From: Phymorhynchus buccinoides
Lineage: Eukaryota; Mollusca; Gastropoda; Neogastropoda; Raphitomidae
Assembly: GCA_017654935.2 (NCBI GenBank)
Contig: CM065700.1
Span: 50,807,927 to 50,871,926 of the forward strand
Length of the DNA: 64,000 nucleotides
Direction of reading: 5' to 3'
Below are positions 23,003 through 34,894 of the stretch, in pieces. The position numbers were made by a program, and so were the translations under genes. Numbering within the stretch: position 1 is the first letter of the stretch; each line of letters begins with the position of its first letter. Below the pieces are notes generated by a model that was given only the letters and a program-made list of their open reading frames with translations, was not told the DNA's origin and searched no databases.

Positions 23003-23108
23003 GTAATGTCTGTCTGTCTGTCTGTCTGTCTGCCAGCATGTCATAGTGCCTCCACGATTTACCTCTGCTCTCACTGTGACTGGCACCTTCACTGTACACC
23101 TCAGGTAA

Positions 23109-23141
<33 letters not shown>

Positions 23142-23218
23142 GCCAGCATGTCATAGTGCCTCCACGATTTACCTCTGCTCTCACTGTGACTGGCACCTTC
23201 ACTGTGCACCTCAGGTAA

Positions 23219-23251
<33 letters not shown>

Positions 23252-23324
23252 GCGTGTCATAGTGCCTCCACGATTTACCTCTGCTCTCACTGTGACTGGC
23301 ACCTTCACTGTACACCTCAGGTAA

Positions 23325-23357
<33 letters not shown>

Positions 23358-24147
23358 GCCAGCATGTCATAGTGCCTCCGCGATTTACCTCTGCTCTCAC
23401 TGTGACTGGCACCTTCACTGTACACCTCAGGTAATGTCTGTCTGTCTGTCTGTCTGTCTGCCAGCATGTCATAGTGCCTCCGCGATTTACCTCTGCTCTC
23501 ACTGTGACTGGCACCTTCACTGTACACCTCAGGTAATGTCTGTCTGTCTGTCTGTCTGTCTGTCTGCCAGCGTGTCATAGTGCCTCCACGATTTACTGTA
23601 GCTCTCACTGTGACTGACACTTTCACTGTACACCTCAGGTAATGTCTGTCTGTCTGTCTGTCTGTGTGTCATAGTGCCTCCACGATTTACCTCCGCTCTC
23701 ACTGCAACAGGCACATTCTCTGTACACCTCAGGTAATGTCTGTAGGTCTGCGTGTCAGTATGTCTCCCTGATTCACTGTAGCTCCCACTGCAACAGGCAC
23801 CTTCATTGTACACCTCTATTAATGTCTGTTTGTCTGCCTGTCTGTCTGTCTGCATGTCAGTATGTCTCCCTGATTCACTGTACACCTCAGGTAATGTCTG
23901 TCTGTCTGTCTGCATGTCAGTATGTCTCCCTGATTCACTGCAGCTCCCACTACAACAGGCACCTTCACTGTACACCTCAGGTAATCTCTGTCTGTCAGTA
24001 TGTCTCCCTGATTCACTGTAGCTCCCACTGCAACAAGCACCTTCACTGTACACCTCAGGTAATCTCTGTCTGTCTGTGTGTCAGTATGTCTCCCTGATTC
24101 ACTGTAGCTCCCACTGCAACAAGCACCTTCACTGTACACCTCAGGTA
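22925..24147. repeat. Exon 5 quasi-exon array, about 13 units
   Basis: Units of 80-112 bp pair a TCTG run ending TGCCAG (looks like a polypyrimidine tract with 3' splice site) with the last 68 bases of exon 5 and CACCTCAG|GTAATG. The TCTG run length varies, and the later units are more diverged. Confidence 0.93.
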
Positions 24148-24317
24148 AGAAAGCCATGATGAGCATGGGATCTAATTGCCGTGATCTAATTAATTGTCCT
24201 GTGCAGTTTGCTGCTTTTGTGACATGTCAAAAGTCACATCATTAGTGTAAGAAATCACCCCAACAACACCCATTTTGATTAAATCAAATGTGTGTGTGTG
24301 TGTGTTGCTTATTGCAG

Positions 24318-24412
24318 TGAGGCAGTGAGAGAGCAGAGTGTTGAGGTGACGTGTGACCAGGTAGACCCCAGCACCTTGCACTACTGTCAGGGAGGTTCTT
24401 GCTGCACGCCCA
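24318..24412 (+). CDS. TCTN2: TCTN2-like exon 6
   Basis: Acceptor TGCTTATTGCAG, donor GCCCA|GTGAGT, phases 2 and 1. Encodes SVEVTCDQVDPSTLHYCQGG followed by SCC, four cysteines in a short span, typical of the disulphide-rich lumenal part of tectonics. Confidence 0.83.
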
Positions 24413-24836
24413 GTGAGTACACTGTCTTCAACAGTTTTCTCATCATATAATAATACTCGTTTCTAGACTAGAACTAGTAGAAGACAGAGAAGCATTACGC
24501 CCAGTGAGTACACTGTCTTCACCAGTTTTCTCATGATATAATAATACTCGTTTCTAGACCAGAAGACAGAGAAGCATGACGTCCAGTGGGTACACTGTCT
24601 TCACCAGTTTTCTCAAATACTCGTTTCTAGACCAGAAGGCAGAGAAGCGTGACACCCAGTGGGTGAACACTGTCTTCACCAAGGATTGCGGACAATGGAT
24701 TTAAATTCCATGTATTCGTTTCCTCCCAGACCAGAAGTAAAGAGAAGCAGTGACACCCAGTGGGTGAACCCACTATCTTTTGACGTGAAGGATTGCGGAC
24801 AATGGATTTAAATTCCATGTATTTCGGTGTTCCTCC
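24413..24836. repeat. Degenerate copies of the exon 6 donor
   Basis: Four diverged blocks each repeat a GCCCAGTGAGTACACTGTCT-like stretch (for example CCCAGTGGGTGAACACTG), with shared TCGTTTCTAGACCAGAAG. The donor weakens to GTGGGT in the distal copies. Confidence 0.75.
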
Positions 24837-24837
24837 C

Positions 24838-27797
24838 AGACCTGTGTAAATGGAACCTGATTGCAGTTAGGGAAGTTAGAGGTATTGGAAGGAGAGGGCT
24901 AAGTTCCACTGTCCACTACAGACCTGTGTAAATGGAACCTGATTGCAGTTAGGGAAGTTAGAGGTATTGGAAGGAGAGGGCTAAGTTCCACTGTCCACTA
25001 CAGACCTGTGTAAATGGAACCTGATTGCAGTTAGGGAAGTTAGAGGTATTGGAAGGAGAGGGCTAAGTTCCACTGTCCACTACAGACCTGTGTAAATGGA
25101 ACCTGATTGCAGTTGGGGAAGTTAGAGGTATTGGAAGGAGAGGGCTAAGTTCCACTGTCCACTACAGACCTGTGTAAATGGAACCTGATTGCAGTTAGGG
25201 AAGTTAGAGGTATTGGAAGGAGAGGGCTAAGTTCCACTGTCCACTACAGACCTGTGTAAATGCGAACCTGATTGCAGTTGGGGAAGTTAGAGGTATTGGA
25301 AGGAGAGGGCTAAGTTCCACTGTCCACTACAGACCTGTGTAAATGGAACCTGATTGCAGTTAGGGAAGTTAGAGGTATTGGAAGGAGAGGGCTAAGTTCC
25401 ACTGTCCACTACAGACCTGTGTAAATGGAACCTGATTGCAGTTAGGGAAGTTAGAGGTATTGGAAGGAGAGGGCTAAGTTCCACTGTCCACTACAGACCT
25501 GTGTAAATGGAACCTGATTGCAGTTAGGGAAGTTAGAGGTATTGGAAGGAGAGGGCTAAGTTCCACTGTCCACTACAGACCTGTGTAAATGGAACCTGAT
25601 TGCAGTTAGGGAAGTTAGAGGTATTGGAAGGAGAGGGCTAAGTTCCACTGTCCACTACAGACCTGTGTAAATGGAACCTGATTGCAGTTAGGGAAGTTAG
25701 AGGTATTGGAAGGAGAGGGCTAAGTTCCACTGTCCACTACAGACCTGTGTAAATGCGAACCTGATTGCAGTTAGGGAAGTTAGAGGTATTGGAAGGAGAG
25801 GGCTAAGTTCCACTGTCCACTACAGACCTGTGTAAATGGAACCTGACTGCAGTTGGGGAAGTTAGAGGTATTGGAAGGAGAGGGCTAAGTTCCACTGTCC
25901 ACTACAGACCTGTGTAAATGGAACCTGATTGCAGTTGGGGAAGTTAGAGGTATTGGAAGGAGAGGGCTAAGTTCCACTGTCCACTACAGACCTGTGTAAA
26001 TGGAACCTGATTGCAGTTGGGGAAGTTAGAGGTATTGGAAGGAGAGGGCTAAGTTCCACTGTCCACTACAGACCTGTGTAAATGGAACCTGATTGCAGTT
26101 GGGGAAGTTAGAGGTATTGGAAGGAGAGGGCTAAGTTCCACTGTCCACTACAGACCTGTGTAAATGGAACCTGATTGCAGTTGGGGAAGTTAGAGGTATT
26201 GGAAGGAGAGGGCTAAGTTCCACTGTCCACTACAGACCTGTGTAAATGGAACCTGACTGCAGTTGGGGAAGTTAGAGGTATTGGAAGGAGAGGGCTAAGT
26301 TCCACTGTCCACTACAGACCTGTGTAAATGGAACCTGATTGCAGTTGGGGAAGTTAGAGGTATTGGAAGGAGAGGGCTAAGTTCCACTGTCCACTACAGA
26401 CCTGTGTAAATGGAACCTGATTGCAGTTAGGGAAGTTAGAGGTATTGGAAGGAGAGGGCTAAGTTCCACTGTCCACTACAGACCTGTGTAAATGCGAACC
26501 TGATTGCAGTTAGGGAAGTTAGAGGTATTGGAAGGAGAGGGCTAAGTTCCACTGTCCACTACAGACCTGTGTAAATGCGAACCTGATTGCAGTTAGGGAA
26601 GTTAGAGGTATTGGAAGGAGAGGGCTAAGTTCCACTGTCCACTACAGACCTGTGTAAATGGAACCTGATTGCAGTTGGGGAAGTTAGAGGTATTGGAAGG
26701 AGAGGGCTAAGTTCCACTGTCCACTACAGACCTGTGTAAATGGAACCTGATTGCAGTTAGGGAAGTTAGAGGTATTGGAAGGAGAGGGCTAAGTTCCACT
26801 GTCCACTACAGACCTGTGTAAATGGAACCTGATTGCAGTTAGGGAAGTTAGAGGTATTGGAAGGAGAGGGCTAAGTTCCACTGTCCACTACAGACCTGTG
26901 TAAATGCGAACCTGATTGCAGTTAGGGAAGTTAGAGGTATTGGAAGGAGAGGGCTAAGTTCCACTGTCCACTACAGACCTGTGTAAATGGAACCTGACTG
27001 CAGTTGGGGAAGTTAGAGGTATTGGAAGGAGAGGGCTAAGTTCCACTGTCCACTACAGACCTGTGTAAAATGGAACCTGATTGCAGTTAGGGAAGTTAGA
27101 GGTATTGGAAGGAGAGGGCTAAGTTCCACTGTCCACTACAGACCTGTGTAAATGGAACCTGATTGCAGTTGGGGAAGTTAGAGGTATTGGAAGGAGAGGG
27201 CTAAGTTCCACTGTCCACTACAGACCTGTGTAAATGGAACCTGATTGCAGTTGGGGAAGTTAGAGGTATTGGAAGGAGAGGGCTAAGTTCCACTGTCCAC
27301 TACAGACCTGTGTAAATGGAACCTGATTGCAGTTGGGGAAGTTAGAGGTATTGGAAGGAGAGGGCTAAGTTCCACTGTCCACTACAGACCTGTGTAAATG
27401 GAACCTGACTGCAGTTGGGGAAGTTAGAGGTATTGGAAGGAGAGGGCTAAGTTCCACTGTCCACTACAGACCTGTGTAAATGGAACCTGATTGCAGTTGG
27501 GGAAGTTAGAGGTATTGGAAGGAGAGGGCTAAGTTCCACTGTCCACTACAGACCTGTGTAAATGGAACCTGATTGCAGTTGGGGAAGTTAGAGGTATTGG
27601 AAGGAGAGGGCTAAGTTCCACTGTCCACTACAGACCTGTGTAAATGGAACCTGATTGCAGTTAGGGAAGTTAGAGGTATTGGAAGGAGAGGGCTAAGTTC
27701 CACTGTCCACTACAGACCTGTGTAAATGGAACCTGATTGCAGTTGGGGAAGTTAGAGGTATTGGAAGGAGAGGGCTAAGTTCCACTGTCCACTACAG
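24838..27797. repeat. 82-bp tandem array, about 36 units
   Basis: Units read ACCTGTGTAAATGGAACCTG, then GGGAAGTTAGAGGTATTGGA and GTTCCACTGTCCACTACAG. Highly uniform; variants are a GTTAGGG/GTTGGGG difference and an extra C in AATGCGAACC. No exon match found. Confidence 0.96.
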
Positions 27798-27997
27798 AGC
27801 CCCAGACACAGTCCATTTTAAGTCAATATACCCTAGCACCAACAGGCTGTGGGACCTCCCTTTCATAGCATCTGGGTGGCATGCTGGTTGTTTAATGTCA
27901 CATTCCAGGACTTAAAAAACCCAATCACAAACAGTTTGATGAAAGATAATGAATGGACCCAGTCCCTTGTCTTGTCACATTGTTATCTGTTTTTCAG

Positions 27998-28053
27998 ATC
28001 ATAACGTCAGTGTGACTCCTGCTAATGTAACCCTAGGGGGCACAACAGCAACG
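27998..28053 (+). CDS. TCTN2: TCTN2-like exon 7
   Basis: A 56-bp exon: acceptor TCTGTTTTTCAG, donor ACAACG|GTGAGT, phases 1 and 0. Encodes NHNVSVTPANVTLGGTTAT with two N-glycosylation motifs (NVS, NVT). Confirmed by phase agreement with both neighbours. Confidence 0.8.
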
Positions 28054-28440
28054 GTGAGTTCTCTTCCCCATCTCATTTCTCCTTCTTCTTTAAAATGTGT
28101 GGCGTGAGGCCCCCTCTCCCTTTTCCTCTCTTCTGTTTGTGTGTGTGTCAATTTTGTACTTTGTACATGCAGTGTGTGTGTGTACGTGCAACAATATTTC
28201 CATCTATCTGTGTGTGTATATGTGCAACAATATTTCCATCTATGTGCATTTGCGCACATGTGTGTGTGTGCTTGTGTTTAACATATTTTTGACGTTCATT
28301 TGTTTCTATTGATGGTTTATTAATTTATTAATAACTTATTTATTATTGCAAGCGCTTAGGGCTTATTTAAGATTAAGTGCTAGAAATGCCCATTATTATT
28401 ATTATTATTATTATTACTATTATTATTATCTATGCGCCAG
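28054..28440 (+). other. Intron 7, left part
   Basis: TG-rich repeats, then a retroelement 3' tail (about 28320-28425: AAGCGCTTAGGGCTTATTTA and ATT repeats). No gene. Confidence 0.6.
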
Positions 28441-28454
28441 CTCACACACTACAT

Positions 28455-29892
28455 TCGGTTTCTGACCCTCTCTCTTCAGATCCCTAGGTATAAGCTTTCA
28501 ACTGTTGGTCGGCTCTCTCTCTGACCCTCTCTCTTCAGATCCCTAGGTATAAGCTTTCAACTGTTGGTCGGCTCTCTCTCTGACCCTCTCTCTTCAAATC
28601 CCTAGGTATAAGCTTTCAACTGTTGGTCGGCTCTCTCTCTCTCTGACCCTCTCTCTTCAGATCCCTAGGTATAAGCTTTCAACTGTTGGTCAGCTCTCTC
28701 TCTGACCCTCTCTCTTCAGATCCCTAGGTATAAGCTTTCAACTGTTGGTCGGCTCTCTCTCTCTCTGACCCTCTCTCTTCAGATCCCTAGGTATAAGCTT
28801 TCAACTGTTGGTCGGCTCTCTCTCTCTCTGACCCTCTCTCTTCAGATCCCTAGGTATAAGCTTTCAACTGTTGGTTTCTGACCCTCTCTCTTCTAATCCC
28901 TAGGTATAAGCTTTCAACTGTTGGTCGGCTCTCTCTCTGACCCTCTCTCTTCAGATCCCTAGGTATAAGCTTTCAACTGTTGGTCGGCTCTCTCTCTCTC
29001 TGACCCTCTCTCTTCTAATCCCTAGGTATAAGCTTTCAACTGTTGGTCGGCTCTCTCTCTCTCTGACCCTCTCTCTTCTAATCCCTAGGTATAAGCTTTC
29101 AACTGTTGGTCGGCTCTCTCTCTCTCTGACCCTCTCTCTTCTAATCCCTAGGTATAAGCTTTCAACTGTTGGTTTCTGACCCTCTCTCTTCAGATCCCTA
29201 GGTATAAGCTTTCAACTGTTGGTCGGCTCTCTCTCTCTCTGACCCTCTCTCTTCTAATCCCTAGGTATAAGCTTTCAACTGTTGGTTTCTGACCCTCTCT
29301 CTTCTAATCCCTAGGTATAAGCTTTCAACTGTTGGTCGGCTCTCTCTCTGACCCTCTCTCTTCTAATCCCTAGGTATAAGCTTTCAACTGTTGGTTTCTG
29401 ACCCTCTCTCTTCTAATCCCTAGGTATAAGCTTTCAACTGTTGGTCGGCTCTCTCTCTGACCCTCTCTCTTCTAATCCCTAGGTATAAGCTTTCAACTGT
29501 TGGTTTCTGACCCTCTCTCTTCTAATCCCTAGGTATAAGCTTTCAACTGTTGGTCGGCTCTCTTTTGCTGTTCTCAGGACCAACCTCCTGGAACAAACTT
29601 CCTCTCTCCCTCCGTCAGCGACTGACCCTCTCTGCTTTCAAATCCAATCTGAAAACCCACCTGTTTCCCAGTCGATGAAACTCACTTTCTCTCTCTTTCC
29701 TCTCTCTCTTGCTTTTAGATCTGTTTCTGTCGTAGACTAGCTATTTATGTCAAATGGTTTTCTGCTATTTTCCTGTTCATCTATGCATAGCATTTTTGTT
29801 TGAATGTGTTGCGAACGTTAATGTGTGTGTGCGCTTCTATTTGATTTCGATCAAGATTTAGTGCCGTATAAATACGCTATGTTGTTGTTGTG
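28455..29892 (+). repeat. LINE 3' end with tandem-expanded segment
   Basis: About 19 units of 51-63 bp contain CTAGGTATAAGCTTTCAACT and GACCCTCTCTCTTC. The last unit continues without a break into a LINE reverse-transcriptase tail (29570-29678, NKLPLSLRQRLTLSAFKSNL then KTHLF and a stop) and a 3' UTR ending GTGCCGTATAAATACGC. The repeated segment therefore appears to be part of the LINE. Confidence 0.8.
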
Positions 29893-29960
29893 TGTGTGTG
29901 TTTACTGCCATCAACAAGAGCTACAAATTGTTAAGATGATGATGATATTTTTAATTACAG

Positions 29961-30087
29961 ATGAGCTACACTATCAGAAGAACCAATGTCAGTGGGCTTA
30001 TCAGCTGTGTGGGTGTGCGCTGCAATGCCACTTCCTCTGGACGTCTGGCAGAGGGATACTTCCAGTATGCTGGACTGTCTTCTTCAG
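29961..30087 (+). CDS. TCTN2: TCTN2-like exon 8
   Basis: Acceptor TTTAATTACAG, donor TCTTCAG|GTGTGC, phases 0 and 1. Encodes MSYTIRRTNVSGLISCVGVR followed by CNATSSGRLAEGYFQYAGL, with two cysteines and glycosylation motifs NVS and NAT. No junction array on either side. Confidence 0.83.
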
Positions 30088-30121
30088 GTGTGCTCATGGT
30101 TTAGTCATTGGTTGGTTGATT

Positions 30122-30126
<5 letters not shown>

Positions 30127-30160
<34 letters not shown>

Positions 30161-30725
30161 AACAACCATGCAGTCCACTTACCACTGCCTAAACTTCCAG
30201 ACTGATCACAATGGAGATTAGTGTGTGTGTGTGTCAACAACCATGCAGTCCACTTACCATTGCCTAAGCTTCCAGACTGATCACAATGGAGATTAGTGTG
30301 TGTCAACAACCATGCAGTCCACTTACCATTGCCTAAGCTTCCAGACTGATCACAATGGAGATTAGTGTGTGTCAACAACCATGCAGTCCACTTACCATTG
30401 CCTAAGCTTCCAGACTGATCACAATGGAGATTAGTGTGTGTGTCAACAACCATGCAGTCCACTTACCATTGCCTAAGCTTCCAGACTGATCACAATGGAG
30501 ATTAGTGTGTGTCAACAACCATGCAGTCCACTTACCATTGCCTAAGCTTCCAGACTGATCACAATGGAGATTAGTGTGTGTCAACAACCATGCAGTCCAC
30601 TTGCCATTGCCTAAACTTCCAGACTGATCACAATGGAGATTAGTGTGTGTGTGTGTGTCAACAATCATGCAGTCCACTTACCACTGCCTAAACTTCCAGA
30701 CTGGTCACAATGAAGATTAGCAGAA
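30127..30725. repeat. About 76-bp tandem array with TG tract, 8 units
   Basis: Units contain CAACAACCATGCAGTCCACT, TACCATTGCCTAAGCTTCCA and GACTGATCACAATGGAGATT, linked by TG runs of varying length. Confidence 0.93.
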
Positions 30726-30842
30726 GTTTTTGCATTATATCAACGACAAACGACACAAAAATGTTTTTTAGCTTGTTTCTGATTTGCGAATTCCTCCGCT
30801 TTTCTTTTCTATTTTTCTATGCCCTTCTTCCGTGTTCTCTGG

Positions 30843-32968
30843 CGATATGGCCATAATGAGTGAGGCCTGTATGTGGCCATAATGAGTGAGGCCTGTATGT
30901 GGCCATAATGAGTGAGGCCTGTATGTGGCCATAATGAGTGAGGCCTGTATGTGGCCATAATGAGTGAGGCCTGTATGTGGCCATAATGAGTGAGGCCTGT
31001 ATATGGCCATAATGAGTGAGGCCTGTATATGGCCATAATGAGTGAGGCCTGTATATGGCCATAATGAGTGAGGCCTGTATGTGGCCATAATGAGTGAGGC
31101 CTGTATATGGCCATAATGAGTGAGGCCTGTATATGGCCATAATGAGTGAGGCCTGTATATGGCCATAATGAGTGAGGCCTGTATATAATGAGTGAGGCCT
31201 GTATGTGGCCATAATGAGTGAGGCCTGTATATGGCCATAATGAGTGAGGCCTGTATATGGCCATAATGAGTGAGGCCTGTATGGCCATGGCCATAATGAG
31301 TGAGGCCTGTATATGGCCATAATGAGTGAGGCCTGTATATGGCCATAATGAGTGAGGCCTGTATGTGGCCATAATGAGTGAGGCCATATATGAGTGAGGC
31401 CTGTATGGCCATGGCCATAATGAGTGAGGCCTGTATGGCCATAATGAGTGGCCATAATGAGTGAGGCCTGTATATGGCCATAATGAGTGAGGCCTGTATA
31501 TGGCCATAATGAGTGAGGCCTGTATGTGGCCATAATGAGTGAGGCCTGTATGTGGCCATAATGAGTGAGGCCTGTATATGGCCATAATGAGTGAGGCCTG
31601 TATATGGCCATAATGAGTGAGGCCTGTATATGGCCATAATGAGTGAGGCCTGTATATGGCCATAATGAGTGAGGCCTGTATATGGCCATAATGAGTGAGG
31701 CCTGTATATGGCCATAATGAGTGAGGCCTGTATATGGCCATAATGAGTGAGGCCTGTATATGGCCATAATGAGTGAGGCCTGTATATGGCCATAATGAGT
31801 GAGGCCTGTATATATGAGTGAGGCCTGTATATGGCCATAATGAGTGAGGCCTGTATATGGCCATAATGAGTGAGGCCTGTATGTGGCCATAATGAGTGAG
31901 GCCTGTATATGGCCATAATGAGTGAGGCCTGTATATGGCCATAATGAGTGAGGCCTGTATATGGCCATAATGAGTGAGGCCTGTATATGGCCATAATGAG
32001 TGAGGCCTGTATATGGCCATAATGAGTGAGGCCTGTATATGGCCATAATGAGTGAGGCCTGTATATGGCCATAATGAGTGAGGCCTGTATATGGCCATAA
32101 TGAGTGAGGCCTGTATATGGCCATAATGAGTGAGGCCTGTATATGGCCATAATGAGTGAGGCCTGTATATGGCCATAATGAGTGAGGCCTGTATATGGCC
32201 ATAATGAGTGAGGCCTGTATATGGCCATAATGAGTGAGGCCTGTATATAATGAGTGAGGCCTGTATATGGCCATAATGAGTGAGGCCTGTATATGGCCAT
32301 AATGAGTGAGGCCTGTATGATAATGAGTGAGGCCTGTATATGGCCATAATGAGTGAGGCCTGTATGATAATGAGTGAGGCCTGTATATGGCCATGAAGTG
32401 AGGCCTGTATTTGGCCATAATGAGTGAGGCCTGTATGATAATGAGTGAGGCCTGTATGTGGCCATAATGAGTGAGGCCTGTATGCTGAGTGAGGCCTGTA
32501 TATGGCCATAATGAGTGAGGCCTGTATATGGCCATAATGAGTGAGGCCTGTATATGGCCATAATGAGTGAGGCCTGTATATGGCCATAATGAGTGAGGCC
32601 TGTATATGGCCATAATGAGTGAGGCCTGTATATGGCCATAATGAGTGAGGCCTGTATATGGCCATAATGAGTGAGGCCTGTATATGGCCATAATGAGTGA
32701 GGCCTGTATATGGCCATGAGTGAGGCCTGTATCGGCCATAATGAGTGAGGCCTGTATAGGCCATAATGAGTGAGGCCTGTATATGGCCATAATGAGTGAA
32801 CCTGTATATAATGAGTGAGGCCTGTATATGGCCATAATGAGTGAGGCCTGTATATGGCCATAAATGATTAGAGGAACTAGTGAGGCCTGTATACGCCATA
32901 ATGAGTGAGGCCTGTATATGGCAGAGTGAGGCATAAAGAGGGTGAGTGAGGCCTGTATATGGCCATAA
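30843..32968. repeat. 26-bp satellite, about 80 units
   Basis: Unit ATGGCCATAATGAGTGAGGC plus CTGTAT, with variants and truncated units. It resembles the 3' module of the SINE-like family (GGCCATAATGGGTGAGGTAC in reverse complement of 62190-62235), the likely seed. The period is not a multiple of three and has no minus-strand stop in any frame, which creates three overlapping spurious 700-codon frames. Confidence 0.95.
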
Positions 32969-33428
32969 TGGGGTATGTGTCCAGTTTTCTGTTTTCACTG
33001 GTCTTCTTCTTCCCGTTGATGCCTGACCTTCATCAAGTTGAAGATTCTGCTGATGAAGTTGAAGATTCTGCATGAAGTTGAAGATTCTGCTGATGTTGGA
33101 GTAAAAAAAAGAAAAAAGATGGTCGTGCGCACAGCCAAGCCAAAGCTAGTTAGAAACGAATAATAAGTAATTAAATAGACATAAATTAGTGGACGCTGAG
33201 GGTGCGGGGAGGGATGCCAATAAATAAAAGGTACAAAATGTGCCCAGCATTAGTGGAGCTGTCGGACAAGCTAAAATGATTTTCAACCCCCAGCAAGCTG
33301 GAGACCTAGTCCGGCCCCAACCCAGCCTAATGCTGGGCCAGGCCCACAGTGGTCCCACAGTGGTCTCCCTGCTGCATACAGCTGATACATTCTGATTTCG
33401 GAGGAGCTCAAAGGGAATTTTTTTTTAA

Positions 33429-34098
33429 CACATTGACGGCGGGCTGCGTTTGGAGTCGCGGCCCTTGAACATCACTCACTGCCGGGCCGCGTTTAAAGTC
33501 GCCCAACAGTATAAGGTAGAAAACTCATGCAAAACTCTTGACCACAGTTTTCCTTACTTTCGCGAGTAGTTTCCCTTTAAGCTCACTTCCGTTTTCTTCC
33601 ATTTCTTTGTGTTCACACGCCAATTACAAACGAAAATGCCAAACCATCGTGGTCTAACGAGAGAGGAGATTCTCCACATTCTGGATTTGGATGAACTTGA
33701 TGATAACAATCCAAAATACTCGTTTTCTGACTCAGAAAGTGATGAAAGTAGCGAGGAGGAGCATGAAAACGAAGCTAGCGTGTCTAGTAGTACTAGTACA
33801 AGTCAAGAGACTGAGAGTGTTGGTCGTGGTAGGGATGGCGACAGGGGGTGTCGTTTTCCCCCATTTTTCCCCATTTTTCAAGTCGGCATGTAAAAAGCGT
33901 TATTCCTATCAACTTAAAAAATACACAGACGACTTCGGCAGCCTTTTTTCAGTAAGTAGACAAAATCTGGTTGCAAAAGGACATCATTCAGCTTCGTAAG
34001 ACGCGTTTGTTTACAACCAGCCAATTTCTATAAAGAGGGTCGCGGCAGGGCTGGGCCTGCACAGAGAATAGGCCGAGGCAGCGTCAGTCACAATAGTG
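33429..34098 (+). mobile_element. piggyBac-like non-autonomous element
   Basis: Bounded by TTAA at 33425-33428 and 34099-34102, the hallmark target of piggyBac transposases. Ends begin CACATTGACGGCGG and, on the other strand, CACTATTGTGACTG. The flanks join to a continuous SINE-like sequence when the element is removed. About 670 bp with only a transposase start inside, so a deletion derivative. Confidence 0.65.
33636..33893 (+). pseudogene. Truncated piggyBac-like transposase N-terminus
   Basis: Frame starts MPNHRGLTREEILHILDLDE and continues into an acidic Ser/Glu-rich stretch (SDSESDESSEEEHENEAS), like the amino terminus of many piggyBac-type transposases. It ends after 85 codons; the catalytic DDD domain and cysteine-rich tail are absent. 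The family assignment leans mainly on the TTAA borders. Confidence 0.5.
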
Positions 34099-34119
34099 TT
34101 AAGGCAGAAGGATGGGACA

Positions 34120-34690
34120 ATAAGACAGAAAAATAGTAGATGACAGTAAGATGTGGAGAAGACCGAGTCAAAAAGAGTGGTAGATTAGAGGAAGTTGTTA
34201 GCCCAGAACTTCAGAAAGATAGTAGATGACAGTAAGACGTAGAGTCAAAAAGAGTGGTAGATTAGAGGAAGTTGTTAGCCCAGAACGTCAGAAAGATAGT
34301 AGATGACAGTAAGACGTAGAGTCAAAAAGAGTGGTAGATTAGAGGAAGTTGTTAGCCCAGAACGTCAGAAAGATAGATGACAGTAAGACATAGAGTCAAA
34401 AAGAGTGGTAGATTAGAGGAAGTTGTTAGCCCAGAACTTCAGAAAGATAGTAGATGACAGTAAGACATAGAGTCAAAAAGAGTGGTAGATTAGAGGAAGT
34501 TGTTAGCCCAGAACGTCAGAAAGATAGTAGATGACAGTAAGACGTAGAGTCAAAAAGAGTGGTAGATTAGAGGAAGTTGTTAGCCCAGAACGTCAGAAAG
34601 ATAGTAGATGACAGTAAGACATAGAGTCAAAAAGGGTGGTAGATTAGAGGAAGTTGTTAGCCCAGAACTTCAGAAAGTGGGAGAACTGTT
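34120..34690. repeat. 76-bp array within SINE-like copy, 7-8 units
   Basis: Units contain GTGGTAGATTAGAGGAAGTT, AGCCCAGAACGTCAGAAAGA and GTAGATGACAGTAAGAC. Each is a different module of the SINE-like family from that expanded at 4085-5180. Confidence 0.93.
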
Positions 34691-34894
34691 TGTACTGAAA
34701 AATACCCCAGTATCCCCGTGGGGGTGGGGGGTGTTGGTTTGTTCAAATATGATTTTATGTGTGCATGAAATTGTGTGAAAGGAAAGAGTTTAGGAAAGGC
34801 AGAGAATGAAAGAGAATGTGCGTATGATAATATTTTTTTGGTCTGCAAGTAGTTTCCTATAGAAATGTCCTGTCTGTCTGTTTGACGTCTAATT

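Larger units (their letters stand above)
30818..34722 (-). mobile_element. SINE-like copy inflated by arrays and nested insertions
   Basis: Order of blocks matches one minus-strand copy of the 13074 family: CTTCTTCCGTGTTCTCTGGC (tail side), a 26-bp array of the GGCCATAATG module, GTGTCCAGTTTTCTGTTTTC (32971-33003), an insert (about 33004-33350), GGTCTCCCTGCTGCATACAG through GGAGGAGCTCAAAGGG (33356-33415), a piggyBac-like insertion, GGCAGAAGGATGGGACAATA, a 76-bp array, and the head (to CCCCGTGGGGG). A few hundred bases have become 3.9 kb. Confidence 0.7.

Noticed and set aside
24060..24147. Last exon 5 copy (donor GTAAGA) as the real exon
   Set aside because: In the phase required by exon 4 it meets TGA a few codons after its acceptor, while the first copy is open and joins exon 6 in phase.
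30768..33073. Three overlapping minus-strand frames of about 700 codons with a 26-residue repeat
   Set aside because: A stop-free 26-bp satellite produces long frames in all three phases; all show the same repetitive content with no independent coding evidence.
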